Source: Bog-473 sp035534235
GTDB taxonomy: Bacteria; Actinomycetota; Acidimicrobiia; Acidimicrobiales; RAAP-2
Assembly (NCBI GenBank): GCA_035534235.1
Contig: DATLSH010000033.1
Coordinates: forward strand, 1 to 64,000
Length of the DNA: 64,000 nucleotides
Reading direction: 5' to 3'
Each line of letters opens with the position of its first letter. Position 1 is the first letter of the stretch. Of the stretch, positions 63,878 to 64,000 are shown piece by piece. The notes beneath the pieces were generated by a model. That model had not been told where the DNA came from. It made no database searches and saw only the letters and a list, made by a program, of their open reading frames with translations. Made by a program: the position numbers and the translations under genes.

Positions 63878-64000
63878 GAGGACCGTTCGGCCACCACGAA
63901 GGCGATGGCCACCTCAGAGGTATGGGTGAGCGAAAGGTGGAAGGGCCCGGCTTCGCGGGACGCGGCCAGTGCGGCGGCCCCACCGTGCAGCACCAGGGAG
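63862..64000 (-). CDS. acpS: Holo-[acyl-carrier-protein] synthase, C-terminal part (cut by window edge)
   Basis: Only the last 45 or so residues are present. The frame reads LHGGAAALAASREAG, then FHLSLTHTSEVAIAFVVAE, the C-terminal strand-helix motif of AcpS, and stops at 63862, 16 bases inside the nnr gene. AcpS loads 4'-phosphopantetheine onto ACP. It is commonly the gene before nnr and alr in actinobacteria, which supports the call. Confidence 0.85.
   Translation of the reverse strand, partial: SLVLHGGAAALAASREAGPFHLSLTHTSEVAIAFVVAERSSCAPS

Overview
The window is 64 kb of very GC-rich, densely packed chromosome from an actinobacterium. Two WhiB regulators, a Ddn-type F420 oxidoreductase, a WS/DGAT wax ester/triacylglycerol synthase, GuaB3, an actinobacterial Sdh1-type succinate dehydrogenase and very frequent GTG starts with 4-base GTGA overlaps all point that way. 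Secreted repeats of the type GGYWLVASDGGIF and several small families suggest the class Acidimicrobiia; that placement is inference from memory of the families. I saw no tRNA, rRNA, CRISPR array, prophage or transposase.

Layout. 1-2.97 kb: the 5' end of mreB, a membrane-anchored PDZ protein with a degenerate trypsin fold, and a Zincin_2-family protein. 3-9.2 kb: two WhiB genes around a formiminotransferase-like gene, a MoxR/VWA pair, and a LysR regulator divergent from the next operon. 9.4-14.1 kb: succinate dehydrogenase (anchor, flavoprotein, iron-sulfur protein) followed by an SCP2 protein and an SDR. 14.2-16.6 kb: a TetR gene divergent from a Ddn-like gene with clear operator palindromes, then an acetyltransferase. 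16.7-21.8 kb: a five-gene leftward operon of circularly permuted ATP-grasp, alpha-E, transglutaminase, ACT protein and Gfo/Idh oxidoreductase, the most intriguing system here. 22-24.2 kb: icd and mdh.

24.3-30.1 kb is accessory in character: a nucleotidyltransferase toxin-antitoxin-like pair, a methyltransferase, a GT39-type membrane protein, a small gene and an ABC transporter. Two of these carry single-base frameshifts. 30.4-34.7 kb is one-carbon and purine metabolism (metF, cupin, folD, purH, purN). 34.7-38.7 kb has sucC and sucD, with a secreted GH43 protein bearing six 42-residue repeats overlapping the end of sucD. 38.8-44.2 kb: B12-binding mutase subunit, pcrA, guaA, guaB3. 44.4-48.3 kb: a hydratase, WS/DGAT, a Nudix CoA pyrophosphatase and an AbrB-type pair.

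48.4-50.5 kb is groES-groEL with a CIRCE operator. 50.6-58.5 kb is a block that separates groES from the alr/tsa cluster usually nearby in actinobacteria: a frameshifted exported protein, SDR, GH13 glucosidase, glycosyltransferase, DUF2127-like membrane protein, NERD protein and an adenylate cyclase with a disabled alpha/beta-hydrolase domain. Two direct copies of a dispersed repeat flank the cyclase; a third copy lies at 27.9 kb. 58.9-64 kb is the overlapping operon acpS-nnr-alr-udg-tsaE-tsaB-rimI.

The core genes serve central carbon metabolism (TCA steps sdh, suc, mdh, icd), purine/GMP synthesis with folate one-carbon supply, wall and t6A biogenesis, and protein folding. Accessory functions cluster at 24-30 kb and 50-58 kb, where the DNA is visibly less GC-rich and where all three frameshifts and all dispersed repeats fall.
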